The notes below the pieces were generated by a model. The model did no database searches, had not been told where the DNA came from, and saw nothing but the letters and a program-made list of their open reading frames with translations. A stretch of 64,000 nt of DNA. Origin: Rhodobacterales bacterium (GTDB taxonomy: Bacteria > Pseudomonadota > Alphaproteobacteria > Rhodobacterales > Rhodobacteraceae). Shown one piece after another: positions 24,606 through 32,577 of the stretch. The stretch is taken from contig JAJNPS010000021.1 of NCBI GenBank assembly GCA_021155205.1, forward strand, positions 310,001 through 374,000, written 5' to 3'. Position 1 is the stretch's first letter, and the number at the start of each line of letters is the position of its first letter. The position numbers and the translations under genes were made by a program.

Positions 24606-25697
24606 ATGCCCGCTGCCCCGATCCTTGCCGAAGTGCTGTTGCCGACCTCCGAATTGCGCAATGACCTGCCGTTCTACACCAAGGTGCTTGGCATGCGGCT
24701 GGACAGCATCTTTCCTGCCGATGACCCGTCCGTCGCCACCCTGTCGGGGCATGGGCTGCGCCTGCGGATCGAAAAGGGTGCGCCGGTGCCGCCGGGGCGT
24801 CTGCGCATCCTGACCGACAGCCCGCAGGATTTTGCGGGTGGACTGAGCCATCTGACCGCGCCGAACGGCACCGAGATCGTGGTCGCCCCCCAGTCGCCCC
24901 GCGTGGTGCAGCCGCGCACGGTGCATGAATTTGCCGTGCGTCGCCTGGCGGACGAGGCGCCCTGGGTGATCGGGCGGGCCGGAATGCATTACCGCGACCT
25001 GATCCCGTCGCGCCTGGGCGGGTCGATCATTGCCAGCCATATCCGCATCCCCGATGGCGGGCCGGTGCCGGACATGGTGCATTACCATACCGTCGGGTTT
25101 CAGCTGATCTATTGCTACCGTGGCTGGGTGGATGTCCTCTATGAGGATCAGGGCGGCATGATGCGCCTCAACGCAGGCGATTGCGTGATCCAGCCGCCGG
25201 AAATCCGCCACCGCGTCTGCCATGCGTCGGCCAATATCGAGGTGATCGAGCTGGGCGTCCCGGCCGAGCATGTGACCACCATCGACCATGACTTCACCCT
25301 GCCGAACGGGGTCGGCGATCCCGCACGGGAGTGGCAGGGCCAGCGGTTCGTGCATCATATCAAGGATCGCGCGGTGTGGCAGCCGTTCCGGATACCGGGG
25401 TTTGTCTGCCGCGATACCGGAATTTCGGCAGGCACCGGGGGGGTTGCGAACATCCAGGTGGCGCGGTCTGACGGCGGCGTGCCACCGGCGACGCGGCATG
25501 ACAGCGACATCCATTTCACCTTTGTGATGGAAGGGTCGATGGTCCTGCAGGCCGAAGGACACCCTGATCGGGCACTGGCCCCCGGCGATGCCTTCGTGAT
25601 CCCGCCGGGGATGGCCGCGCGCTATGGCGACTGTTCAGCCGATCTGGAACTGTTGGAGGCAAGCCTGCCGGGCGGGTTCAGGACCACGGTGGTTTGA
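24606..25697 (+). CDS. VOC-cupin fusion protein of unknown function
   Basis: This 363-aa protein has a VOC-like N-terminal domain (residues 1-100, ILAEVLLPTSELRNDLPFYTKVLGM). Two cupin modules follow: one around 145-230 (MVHYHTVGFQLIYCYRGWVDVLYED, ending IQPPEIRHRV) and one around 290-360 (HDSDIHFTFVMEGSMVLQ, ending VIPPGM). The His-x-His-like residues suggest metal binding in the cupins. The substrate is unknown. The frame is open upstream into the SDR gene, but the ATG at 24606 is the first plausible start. No strong Shine-Dalgarno is seen, so the start is moderately certain. Confidence 0.7.
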   Translation: MPAAPILAEVLLPTSELRNDLPFYTKVLGMRLDSIFPADDPSVATLSGHGLRLRIEKGAPVPPGRLRILTDSPQDFAGGLSHLTAPNGTEIVVAPQSPRVVQPRTVHEFAVRRLADEAPWVIGRAGMHYRDLIPSRLGGSIIASHIRIPDGGPVPDMVHYHTVGFQLIYCYRGWVDVLYEDQGGMMRLNAGDCVIQPPEIRHRVCHASANIEVIELGVPAEHVTTIDHDFTLPNGVGDPAREWQGQRFVHHIKDRAVWQPFRIPGFVCRDTGISAGTGGVANIQVARSDGGVPPATRHDSDIHFTFVMEGSMVLQAEGHPDRALAPGDAFVIPPGMAARYGDCSADLELLEASLPGGFRTTVV

Positions 25698-25704
25698 GGA
25701 GCCT

Positions 25705-25755
25705 CGAATCCCACCCCACCCCACCCCCGACCCTCCCCGCGAGGGGGAGGGATAA
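25705..25755. repeat. GC-rich dispersed palindromic repeat
   Basis: CCCTCCCC and GGGGGAGGG arms meet around GCGA at 25731-25751, preceded by a CCACCCCACCCC run. It is related in type to the elements at 10672 and within xdhC, and it sits directly after the VOC-cupin gene. Confidence 0.6.
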
Positions 25756-25764
25756 GGCAGATGT

Positions 25765-26286
25765 TCAGTCCCGGCATCTTGTGGATCGGGTCGAGGATTT
25801 CGGCGAGGCGGGTGGGGACCGTGTCGATGCTTCGGGCAGCGGCTTCGCACAGAAAGTGCTTGATCTCGGGCCGTGTTGCGCAAATCGCGTGAAGTCCGGA
25901 ATTTCCCTTTCCCTGGACGGCCAATCCAGCCCGGCAAGCTCAAGCGGGCTGGCAACCATTCCCCCTCGCCATGGGCCTTGAACCAGTGGCGGCTCCATGG
26001 CTCGATCTGCCGCAGTGGCAGTCCGAAGAGCGCCTTCAGCGTGAGGCAGGCCTGGACCGCGGCGTCGGCGAAGACGGGTTGACGCCCGCGCCTGCCGGTC
26101 GGCGCGGACAGCCACTGGGTCTCGGGATCGAACCAGATCGACAGCGATCCGCGCTTCGCGAGCGCAAGGTTGTCGTCATGCCAGTTCGTGGTGCGGTAGG
26201 TGGGGGCTTCGGTCTGCTCATGCAGACGAGCGACCATACTGGATTCGCGAGGTGAATCCTTACATCACAATTGCGCAACAAGGCCC
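25765..26286 (-). pseudogene. N-terminal remnant of an IS5-family transposase with its terminal inverted repeat
   Basis: From 26237 the minus strand reads recognisable IS5-family N-terminal sequence (TYRTTNWHDDN, RGSLSIWFDPETQW, APTGRRGRQPVF, ALFGLPLRQ). It then loses frame; a second frame continues with LELAGLDWP and IPDFT before similarity stops. The family usually runs over 300 residues, so this is a truncated, frameshifted fragment. A likely terminal inverted repeat, GGCCTTGTTGCGCAATTGTG on the minus strand (26285-26266), lies upstream of the frame, 22 bp from the tRNA gene. It resembles the end of the remnant at 20889. Apart from this and the repeat, the 25698-26307 region contains nothing I can support. 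Confidence 0.75.
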
Positions 26287-26307
26287 ATTGAAATCATTCA
26301 GGAATAT

Positions 26308-26383
<76 letters not shown>

Positions 26384-26481
26384 ACCGGAGGCGACAAGGC
26401 CTTGCAGCCTTGCGACGGTGTTTATGGGACCGGACTTTGACGCGCAAGGGAAAAATTCCCGCCGCCCCGCCGGAAAAGACC

Positions 26482-26820
26482 CTATGGCTCTTCGTCGTTG
26501 GCGGCAACGTCGGTCAGATCGTCCAGCGACACATTGTCATCGCCGTCCTCTTCCAGAAGCTCGTCGTCCAGCTGGGTGTCGTCGGCGACGCCGGGCACCA
26601 GCAGATCATCTTCTTCGGTGTCCAGATCATCAACCAGAACCTCGTCGTCCTTTTCGGGGACCACGCGGGAAATGACGGCGGCGGCCATCTTGCGACGGGC
26701 CGATTCGATGTCGACGACCTCGCCCGTGTAGGGGCTGACGACCGGCGACTTGTTCAGGTCGTAAAAGCGCTTTCCGGTGGTGGGGCAAATGCGCTTGGTG
26801 CCCCATTCTGCCTTGGGCAT
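26482..26820 (-). CDS. TIGR02300 family acidic protein (FYDLN motif)
   Basis: This 112-aa protein begins with MPKAEWGTKRICPTTGKRFYDLN, the diagnostic N-terminal block of an alphaproteobacterial family, and ends in a long Asp/Glu-rich tail. Function is unknown. The start at 26820 (GGGAACGAC upstream) matches the family's conserved N-terminus; a frame extending to 26868 is rejected. It diverges from the YgjP-like gene. Confidence 0.9.
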   Translation of the reverse strand: MPKAEWGTKRICPTTGKRFYDLNKSPVVSPYTGEVVDIESARRKMAAAVISRVVPEKDDEVLVDDLDTEEDDLLVPGVADDTQLDDELLEEDGDDNVSLDDLTDVAANDEEP

Positions 26821-26900
26821 GTCGTTCCCTTGGATTTTGGATGAACCAGTGAGCCGGTCGCTTGCCACAGGCAGGCCTCCGTGTCAAAGGCTTTTCAGCC

Positions 26901-27593
26901 ATGCCAACCCTGACCGGATCGCCCCCCATCGACATCACCCTGCGCCGGTCGGCCCGGACGCGGCGGTTCTCGCTGCGGGTGTCGCGACTGGACGGGCGCG
27001 TGACGCTGTCGATGCCGCTGCGCGCACGCGAAAGCGAGGCGCTGCGGTTCCTGCAGACGCAGGAAGACTGGCTGCGCCAGACCTTGCAGGACATGTCGAC
27101 AAGCGTGCCTCAGGGTGTCGTGATCGGGGCGCAAATCCCCGTCGAGGGTCAGGTATTCACCCTCGCTCAGGGCACTTGCCGGTCAATCCGGGTCGAGGGC
27201 GACACCATCCTGGTGCCGGGCGATCCGGCGCAGGCGGGCGCACGGGTCGGGGCCTGGCTCAAGGTGCTGGCGCGCGACCGGCTGGCAACCGCGTCGGCGC
27301 ATTATGCCGGACTGGTGGGGCGCCCCTACAGCCGCCTGACCCTGCGCGATACGCGGTCTCGCTGGGGGTCGTGCAGCCATGACAAGGCGTTGATGTACAA
27401 TTGGCGGCTGATCATGGCCCCCCCCGCGGTCTTGCGCTACGTCGCCGCGCACGAGGTCGCCCATCTGGTCGAAATGAACCATTCCGCCGATTTCTGGGCG
27501 ATCGTCACCCGCATCTGTCCCGACTATGCGGGCGAACGCGCCTGGCTGCGGGCCGAAGGGCAGGCGCTGCACCGATACCGCTTCGGGGATTGA
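26901..27593 (+). CDS. YgjP-like (UPF0016/DUF45-type) metal-dependent hydrolase
   Basis: This 230-aa protein ends with the family's zinc peptidase-like block: RSRWGSCS, the NWRLIMAPP strand, AAHEVAHLVEMNHSADFWAIV with HExxH and a downstream His, and CPDYAGERAWL. The N-terminal half (ITLRRSARTRRFSLRVSR) is the usual beta-rich region. The gene lies 31 bp before the GntR regulator, but a functional link is not evident. The fold is secure; the biochemical substrate is unknown. Confidence 0.85.
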   Translation: MPTLTGSPPIDITLRRSARTRRFSLRVSRLDGRVTLSMPLRARESEALRFLQTQEDWLRQTLQDMSTSVPQGVVIGAQIPVEGQVFTLAQGTCRSIRVEGDTILVPGDPAQAGARVGAWLKVLARDRLATASAHYAGLVGRPYSRLTLRDTRSRWGSCSHDKALMYNWRLIMAPPAVLRYVAAHEVAHLVEMNHSADFWAIVTRICPDYAGERAWLRAEGQALHRYRFGD

Positions 27594-27624
27594 CCGGATG
27601 CGGCGTCGGTGGTTCGGTTGACCA

Positions 27625-28275
27625 ATGGCCACACCCCCCCGCCCGTCAGACCTGACCGCCAACGCGCACGAACGTGTCTACCGCGCGCTGCGCCAGCAGG
27701 TCATGCATGGCGAACTGGCACCGGGTCATGCACTGACCCTGCGCGGCATCGGGCGGCAGTTCGGCGTGTCGATGACCCCCGCGCGCGAGGCGGTGCGGCG
27801 GCTGGTCGCCGAGGGGGCCTTTACCCTGTCCACCTCGGGCCGCGTGTCGACCCCGGAGCTTTCCCCCGAACGGATCGAAGAACTGGCCGCAATCCGCGCG
27901 CTCTTGGAGCCGGAAATGGCAGCCCGCGCCCTGCCGCGTGCGCATTTCGCGCTGATCGAGCGGCTGACGCTGATCAATTCGCTGAATGCCGACGCCGTCG
28001 CGCGCAGCGACGCGATCGCCTATGTGCGGACCAACCTTGAATTTCACCGCACGCTTTATTTGCGCGCGCAGACCCCCGCGATGCTGGCGATGTGCGAAAC
28101 GGTGTGGCTGCAACTTGGCCCCACGATGCGCGCCGTCTATCAGCGGCTGCGCCGGAACGAACCCCCGCATCACCACCGGATCATTCTGGCGGCGCTGAAG
28201 GCGGGCGACGAGCCGGGCCTGCGGCTGGCCGTGCGGACGGACGTGACGCAAGGGCTGCGGCATCTGGCGGGTTAG
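27625..28275 (+). CDS. GntR-family (FadR/FCD subfamily) transcriptional regulator
   Basis: This 216-aa protein has an N-terminal winged helix (HERVYRALRQQVMHGELAPGHALTLRGIGRQFGVS, cited in part as RQQVMHGELAPG; recognition helix near MTPAREAVRRLVAEG) and an all-helical FCD domain with metal-ligand-like residues (Asp/His in EFHRTLYLRAQ and PPHHHRIILAAL). FCD members sense organic acids. It lies 35 bp upstream of an epimerase gene and about 1.1 kb upstream of L-lactate dehydrogenase, so lactate or a related acid is a possible effector. That link is inference. Confidence 0.85.
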   Translation: MATPPRPSDLTANAHERVYRALRQQVMHGELAPGHALTLRGIGRQFGVSMTPAREAVRRLVAEGAFTLSTSGRVSTPELSPERIEELAAIRALLEPEMAARALPRAHFALIERLTLINSLNADAVARSDAIAYVRTNLEFHRTLYLRAQTPAMLAMCETVWLQLGPTMRAVYQRLRRNEPPHHHRIILAALKAGDEPGLRLAVRTDVTQGLRHLAG

Positions 28276-28310
28276 GCCGGGACCGGCTAGGACGGCTCAG
28301 GGGGGCGTCG

Positions 28311-29324
28311 ATGCGCAAGGTTTTCATCACCGGAACGGCGGGCTTCGTCGGCTATCACCTGGCCGCGCTGCTGCTGCGCGAGGGGTTTGCCGTCCACGGC
28401 TATGACGGGATGACGGACTACTACGATGTAAGCTTGAAAGAACGCCGCCATGCGATGCTGCTGCAGAACGAAGGCTTTGCCTGCACCATCGGGCGGCTGG
28501 AGGACATGGAGCGGCTGTCAAAGGCCGCGTCCGGCTTTGCCCCTGATGTGATCGTGCATCTGGCCGCGCAGGCGGGCGTCCGCTACAGCCTTGAAAACCC
28601 GCGCTCCTACATCGACAGCAACATTGTCGGCACCTTCAACGTGATGGAGGTCGCGCGGGAATTGAAGGTCGATCACCTGCTGCTGGCCTCCACGTCCTCC
28701 GTCTATGGCGCGAACGACAGCCTGCCGTTCCATGAGGTCGACAAGGCCGACACGCCGTTGACCATCTATGCCGCCACCAAAAAGGCGACCGAGGCGATGG
28801 CGCATTCCTATGCGCATTTATGGAACCTGCCGACCACCTTGTTCCGGTTCTTCACCGTCTATGGCCCGTGGGGGCGGCCTGACATGGCGCTGTTCAGCTT
28901 TGTCGAGGCGATGCGCGAAGGGCGGCCCATCGACGTCTACAACCACGGCAACATGTTCCGCGACTTCACCTATATCGACGATCTGGTGCGCGGCATCCGG
29001 CTGTTGATCGACGCGGTGCCCGTCCGGCCCGCCGCCCCGGCCGAAATCGAACCCGGCGACAGCCTCAGCCCGGTAGCCCCGTACCGCGTCGTGAATATCG
29101 GCAACGGCACGAAGGTCAGGCTGATGGACTTCATTCAGGCGATCGAAACCAGCCTTGGCATCAAGGCGATCTGCAATTTCATGGACATGCAGGCGGGCGA
29201 CGTGCCCGCGACATGGGCCGACAACGCGCTTTTGCAGCGCCTGACCGGATTTCAGCCGCAGACGGACGTGGCAGCCGGAGTGGCGCGATTTGTCGACTGG
29301 TACAAGGATTTCCGCGAGGTCTAA
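28311..29324 (+). CDS. UDP-glucuronate 4-epimerase-like NAD-dependent epimerase
   Basis: This 337-aa extended SDR has the N-terminal TGTAGFVGYHLA motif (residues 7-18), the HLAAQAGVRYS block, catalytic Ser with YAATKKATE (Tyr-x3-Lys), and the FRFFTVYGPWGRPDMA block typical of UDP-glucuronate epimerases (LspL/WbnF-like). These enzymes make UDP-galacturonate for surface polysaccharide. No other polysaccharide gene is adjacent. Start at 28311 (GGGGGGCGTCG just upstream); the frame extending to 28092 overlaps the regulator and is rejected. Confidence 0.87.
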   Translation: MRKVFITGTAGFVGYHLAALLLREGFAVHGYDGMTDYYDVSLKERRHAMLLQNEGFACTIGRLEDMERLSKAASGFAPDVIVHLAAQAGVRYSLENPRSYIDSNIVGTFNVMEVARELKVDHLLLASTSSVYGANDSLPFHEVDKADTPLTIYAATKKATEAMAHSYAHLWNLPTTLFRFFTVYGPWGRPDMALFSFVEAMREGRPIDVYNHGNMFRDFTYIDDLVRGIRLLIDAVPVRPAAPAEIEPGDSLSPVAPYRVVNIGNGTKVRLMDFIQAIETSLGIKAICNFMDMQAGDVPATWADNALLQRLTGFQPQTDVAAGVARFVDWYKDFREV

Positions 29325-29350
29325 GCGTCCGGCATTGCGGTTGGACCATC

Positions 29351-29377
29351 AGATTGGTAACAATCCTTGACCAATCT
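29351..29377. promoter_or_regulatory. Perfect inverted repeat upstream of L-lactate dehydrogenase, candidate operator
   Basis: AGATTGGT (29351-29358) and ACCAATCT (29370-29377) are perfect 8-bp arms separated by 11 bp, ending 12 bp before the lldD start. TTGGT/ACCAA half-sites resemble those of FadR-type GntR regulators such as LldR, although the spacing is longer. A GntR/FCD gene lies just upstream at 27625. Confidence 0.5.
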
Positions 29378-29389
29378 CCGAGGGTTTCC

Positions 29390-30562
29390 ATGCCGCCTGT
29401 CATCGCCTGCATCGACGACCTGAAACAGCTTTACCGGCGCCGTGTGCCGCGCATGTTCTATGATTACTGCGAAAGCGGCAGCTATACCGAGCAGACCTTT
29501 CGCGACAATTCCAGCGACTTCGCCCGGATACGGCTGCGCCAGCGTGTCGCGCGCGATCTGTCCGGCCGCGTCCTGTCCTCGACGATGATCGACCAGCCCG
29601 TCGCGATGCCCGTCGCCCTGTCGCCGGTCGGATCCACCGGCATGCAATGCCCGGACGGCGAGATCAAGGCGGCCCGGGCGGCGGCGAAGTTCGGGGTGCC
29701 CTATACGCTGTCCACCATGTCGATCTGCTCCATCGAGGACGTGGCCGCAGCCAGCCCGACGCCGTTCTGGTTCCAACTTTACGTGATGCGGGACGAGGAT
29801 TTCGTCGATGCGATCATCGAACGCGCGCGGGCGGCGAAATGCAGCGCCCTGGTCCTGACGCTGGACCTGCAAATCCTGGGCCAACGGCACAAGGACATCC
29901 GCAACGGCCTGTCCAGCCCGCCCAAACTGACCATCCCGAACATGATCAACATGGCGACGAAACCGGGCTGGTCTCTGGGGATGCTGGGCACCCCCCGTCG
30001 CCAGTTCCGCAACATCGTGGGCCATGTGAAGAATGTCGAGAAATTGTCTGACCTCACCGCCTGGGCCAACGAACAGTTCGACCCGAAACTCGACTGGTCC
30101 AAGGTCACGCGCATCCGCGACCAGTGGGGCGGCAAGTTCATCCTGAAAGGCATCCTCGATGCCGACGACGCGCGCATGGCCGCCGATGCCGGGGCCGATG
30201 CGATCATCGTGTCCAACCATGGCGGGCGGCAACTGGATGGGGCGCTGTCGTCGATCCGCATGCTGCCGCAGGTCGTGCGCGCGGTCGGCGACCGGACCGA
30301 GGTCTGGATCGACGGCGGCATCCGCACGGGGCAGGACATTCTCAAGGCCAAGGCGATGGGCGCGCACGCGACGATGATCGGGCGGAGCTATATCTACGGC
30401 CTGGGGGCCATGGGCGAGGCGGGCGTCACCAGGGCGCTGGAGGTTCTGCAAAAGGAACTCGACATCACCATGGCGCTGTGTGGCGAGCGCGATGTCGCCG
30501 ACCTTGGCCGCCACAACCTTCTGGTGCCGGAGGATTTCGAAGGCCGCTGGTCCAGCAACTAG
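29390..30562 (+). CDS. lldD: FMN-dependent L-lactate dehydrogenase (alpha-hydroxy acid oxidase family)
   Basis: This 390-aa flavoprotein oxidises L-lactate to pyruvate and feeds electrons to the respiratory chain. Landmarks are IDDLKQLYRRRVPRMFYDYC at the N-terminus, the FMN-binding PVALSPVGSTGM, FWFQLYVMRD, catalytic His and Arg in VSNHGGRQLDG, and the phosphate-binding IDGGIRTGQDILKAKAMGA and IGRSYIYGLGA blocks. Start at 29390 with GAGGG nine bases upstream. A palindrome just before the start suggests regulation. Confidence 0.92.
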   Translation: MPPVIACIDDLKQLYRRRVPRMFYDYCESGSYTEQTFRDNSSDFARIRLRQRVARDLSGRVLSSTMIDQPVAMPVALSPVGSTGMQCPDGEIKAARAAAKFGVPYTLSTMSICSIEDVAAASPTPFWFQLYVMRDEDFVDAIIERARAAKCSALVLTLDLQILGQRHKDIRNGLSSPPKLTIPNMINMATKPGWSLGMLGTPRRQFRNIVGHVKNVEKLSDLTAWANEQFDPKLDWSKVTRIRDQWGGKFILKGILDADDARMAADAGADAIIVSNHGGRQLDGALSSIRMLPQVVRAVGDRTEVWIDGGIRTGQDILKAKAMGAHATMIGRSYIYGLGAMGEAGVTRALEVLQKELDITMALCGERDVADLGRHNLLVPEDFEGRWSSN

Positions 30563-30602
30563 CCAGCCTTTTGCCGCGACATGTTTTCTGGCTGGTCCGC
30601 CC

Positions 30603-31664
30603 TCAGCGCAGCCGCGCCTCCGTCTTGGCATCGAACGCCATGACATGCGACGGATCAAAGCTGACCCCCACCATGTCGCCCATCTTGACATCCGGGTCTT
30701 CGCGGCTTTCCAGCACCAGCCGCTCGCCCGTGGGTGCGGTCAGGTGCATGAAGCTGATGCCCCCCAGCGCCTCGGTCATCTCGACCCGGTGGGTGTTGCC
30801 GCGGGTGTCCAGCGACAGATGCTGCGGGCGCAGGCCCAGCGTGACCCCCGCCCCCTTGCCAGGCAGCGCGACCGACAGGGGCACGGTCATGCCAAGGCCC
30901 TTGCAGGTGACAGACGTTGCGGTTTCCACCACGCCCGCCACGAAATTCATCGCCGGGCTGCCGATGAAGCCTGCCACGAACTTGTTGTCGGGGTTGTGGT
31001 ACAGGTCCAACGGCGCGCCCACCTGTTCGACGCGACCCTTGCGCAGCACCACGATCTTGTCGGCCAGTGTCATCGCCTCGACCTGGTCGTGGGTCACGTA
31101 GATCATCGTGGCCCCGATCTCGCGGTGCAGGCGGGCGATTTCCACCCGCATTTCGACGCGCAACTCGGCATCGAGGTTCGACAGGGGTTCGTCGAACAGA
31201 AAGACATCCGGTCCCCGCACGATGGCGCGACCGATGGCGACGCGCTGACGCTGACCGCCCGACAGCGCCTTGGGCTTGCGGGCCAGATATTCGTCCAGCT
31301 TCAGGATACGGCTCGCCTCCTTGACCTTGCTGTCGATCTCGGACTTCGGATGCCCGGTCATCTTCAGGCCAAAGCCCATGTTTTCCGCGACCGTCATGTG
31401 CGGGTAAAGCGCATAGGTCTGGAACACCATCGCCACGCCGCGTTCGGACGGATCGACATGGGTCACGTCGCGCGCACCGATCCGCATCTTGCCTTCGGTG
31501 GTTTCCTCCAACCCCGCGACCATCCGCAGCAAGGTCGACTTGCCACAGCCCGAAGGCCCGACAAAGACGCAGAATTCGCCGTCCTTTACCTCCAGATCTA
31601 TGCCGTGGATGACCTGAACATCGCCGTACTTCTTGACGACCTTTTGCAATGTGACTTGTGCCAT
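30603..31664 (-). CDS. Sugar ABC transporter ATP-binding protein, MalK/UgpC type
   Basis: This 353-aa ATPase has Walker A GPSGCGKST (about residue 37), signature LSGGQRQRVAIGRAI, Walker B VFLFDEPLSNLDAELR, and a C-terminal TOBE-like regulatory domain (about 240-350, LGLRPQHLSLD). It powers uptake with the binding protein and permeases encoded at 32578-35651. It is transcribed in the opposite direction, 24 bp after the IclR regulator, so the two form a leftward unit. Confidence 0.93.
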   Translation of the reverse strand: MAQVTLQKVVKKYGDVQVIHGIDLEVKDGEFCVFVGPSGCGKSTLLRMVAGLEETTEGKMRIGARDVTHVDPSERGVAMVFQTYALYPHMTVAENMGFGLKMTGHPKSEIDSKVKEASRILKLDEYLARKPKALSGGQRQRVAIGRAIVRGPDVFLFDEPLSNLDAELRVEMRVEIARLHREIGATMIYVTHDQVEAMTLADKIVVLRKGRVEQVGAPLDLYHNPDNKFVAGFIGSPAMNFVAGVVETATSVTCKGLGMTVPLSVALPGKGAGVTLGLRPQHLSLDTRGNTHRVEMTEALGGISFMHLTAPTGERLVLESREDPDVKMGDMVGVSFDPSHVMAFDAKTEARLR

Positions 31665-31688
31665 TCCCGTTCCTCCCCGTTATCCCCG

Positions 31689-32474
31689 TTATCCCTGTTC
31701 CGGAAAACGCCAGCTTTCCGCCTCTGCCGCGATTTTCGCAGCGATGTCCTTGACCCGGCCCGCCTTGGCCTCAAGTGCGGTGAGCGTGGTATTTGCGGTG
31801 GTCGATGTGACCGACAGCGCGCCGATGGCGCGCCCCGACCGGCTGAGAATCGGTACCGCACAGCAGATGATTCCCAATTCATGCTCTTCGCGGTCAAGCG
31901 CGTGGCCGCGGGTGCGGATCGCCGCAAGTTCGGCCTTCAGCGCCTCGGGCGTGTAAAGCGTCTGCGGCGTGTGGCGGTGGAACGACTGCCGCTCCAGCGC
32001 GCGCGCCAGGGCCTCGTCCGGCAAATAGGCCAGCATGGCCTTGCCGACGCCGGTGCAATAGGCAGGGCCGACCTTGCCGGCCTGGGCGAACATCTCGACC
32101 GGGCGGGTCGCATTGCGCTTGTCGACATACAGAACCTGACCAAGGTCCATCTGCGCCAGATGGATCGTCTCGCCGGTTTCTGCCGCCAATTCATCCAGAT
32201 AGGGCCGCGCGATGGGCGCCAGCGACGACTGTGCCCAGGCGGCATGGGCCAGGCGGACAAGCCGCACACCCAGCGAATAGGTGCCGCGGTCAGGATCATA
32301 GCTCAGCATGCCCTGATGGGTTAGGGTCTGAAGGAATCGGTACAGGGTTGCCTTGGGATAGACGCCTTGCGCCAGCAGTTCGCTGAATCTGACGGCACGG
32401 CCAAGACCGGCCACCATGTCCAGGACATCCAGCGCCTTGCCCACCGTGCCGTCGCCATGTCCCTCTGCGCCCAT
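31689..32474 (-). CDS. IclR-family regulator of the galactoside locus
   Basis: This 261-aa protein has an N-terminal winged helix (AVRFSELLAQGVYPKATLYRFLQTLTHQGML) and an IclR effector domain (AYCTGVGKAMLAYLP near 140, HELGIICCAVPILSRSG near 205). It is divergently oriented to the transporter/catabolic operon across a 103-bp region. IclR proteins often control sugar-acid and aromatic catabolism. Control of this galactoside/2-dehydro-3-deoxygalactonate pathway is the natural inference. The motif just given spans about 30 residues in the protein; its recognition helix is the KATLYRFLQTL part. Confidence 0.88.
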   Translation of the reverse strand: MGAEGHGDGTVGKALDVLDMVAGLGRAVRFSELLAQGVYPKATLYRFLQTLTHQGMLSYDPDRGTYSLGVRLVRLAHAAWAQSSLAPIARPYLDELAAETGETIHLAQMDLGQVLYVDKRNATRPVEMFAQAGKVGPAYCTGVGKAMLAYLPDEALARALERQSFHRHTPQTLYTPEALKAELAAIRTRGHALDREEHELGIICCAVPILSRSGRAIGALSVTSTTANTTLTALEAKAGRVKDIAAKIAAEAESWRFPEQG

Positions 32475-32496
32475 CGGCCTGCCCGTCTCGATCCAG

Positions 32497-32525
32497 TTGA
32501 CAGGTCAGATGATAGACGACATAGT
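32497..32525 (+). promoter_or_regulatory. Sigma-70-like promoter for the galactoside operon
   Basis: TTGACA (32497-32502) and CATAGT (32520-32525) are spaced by 17 bp, about 50 bp before the binding-protein start at 32578. The stretch after the -10 (TTTTCAATATTCAAGACTAAG) is A+T-rich and could hold an IclR site. Confidence 0.5.
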
Positions 32526-32577
32526 TTTCAATATTCAAGACTAAGTTTCACATAATGGAACCAAACGGGAGGAAACC

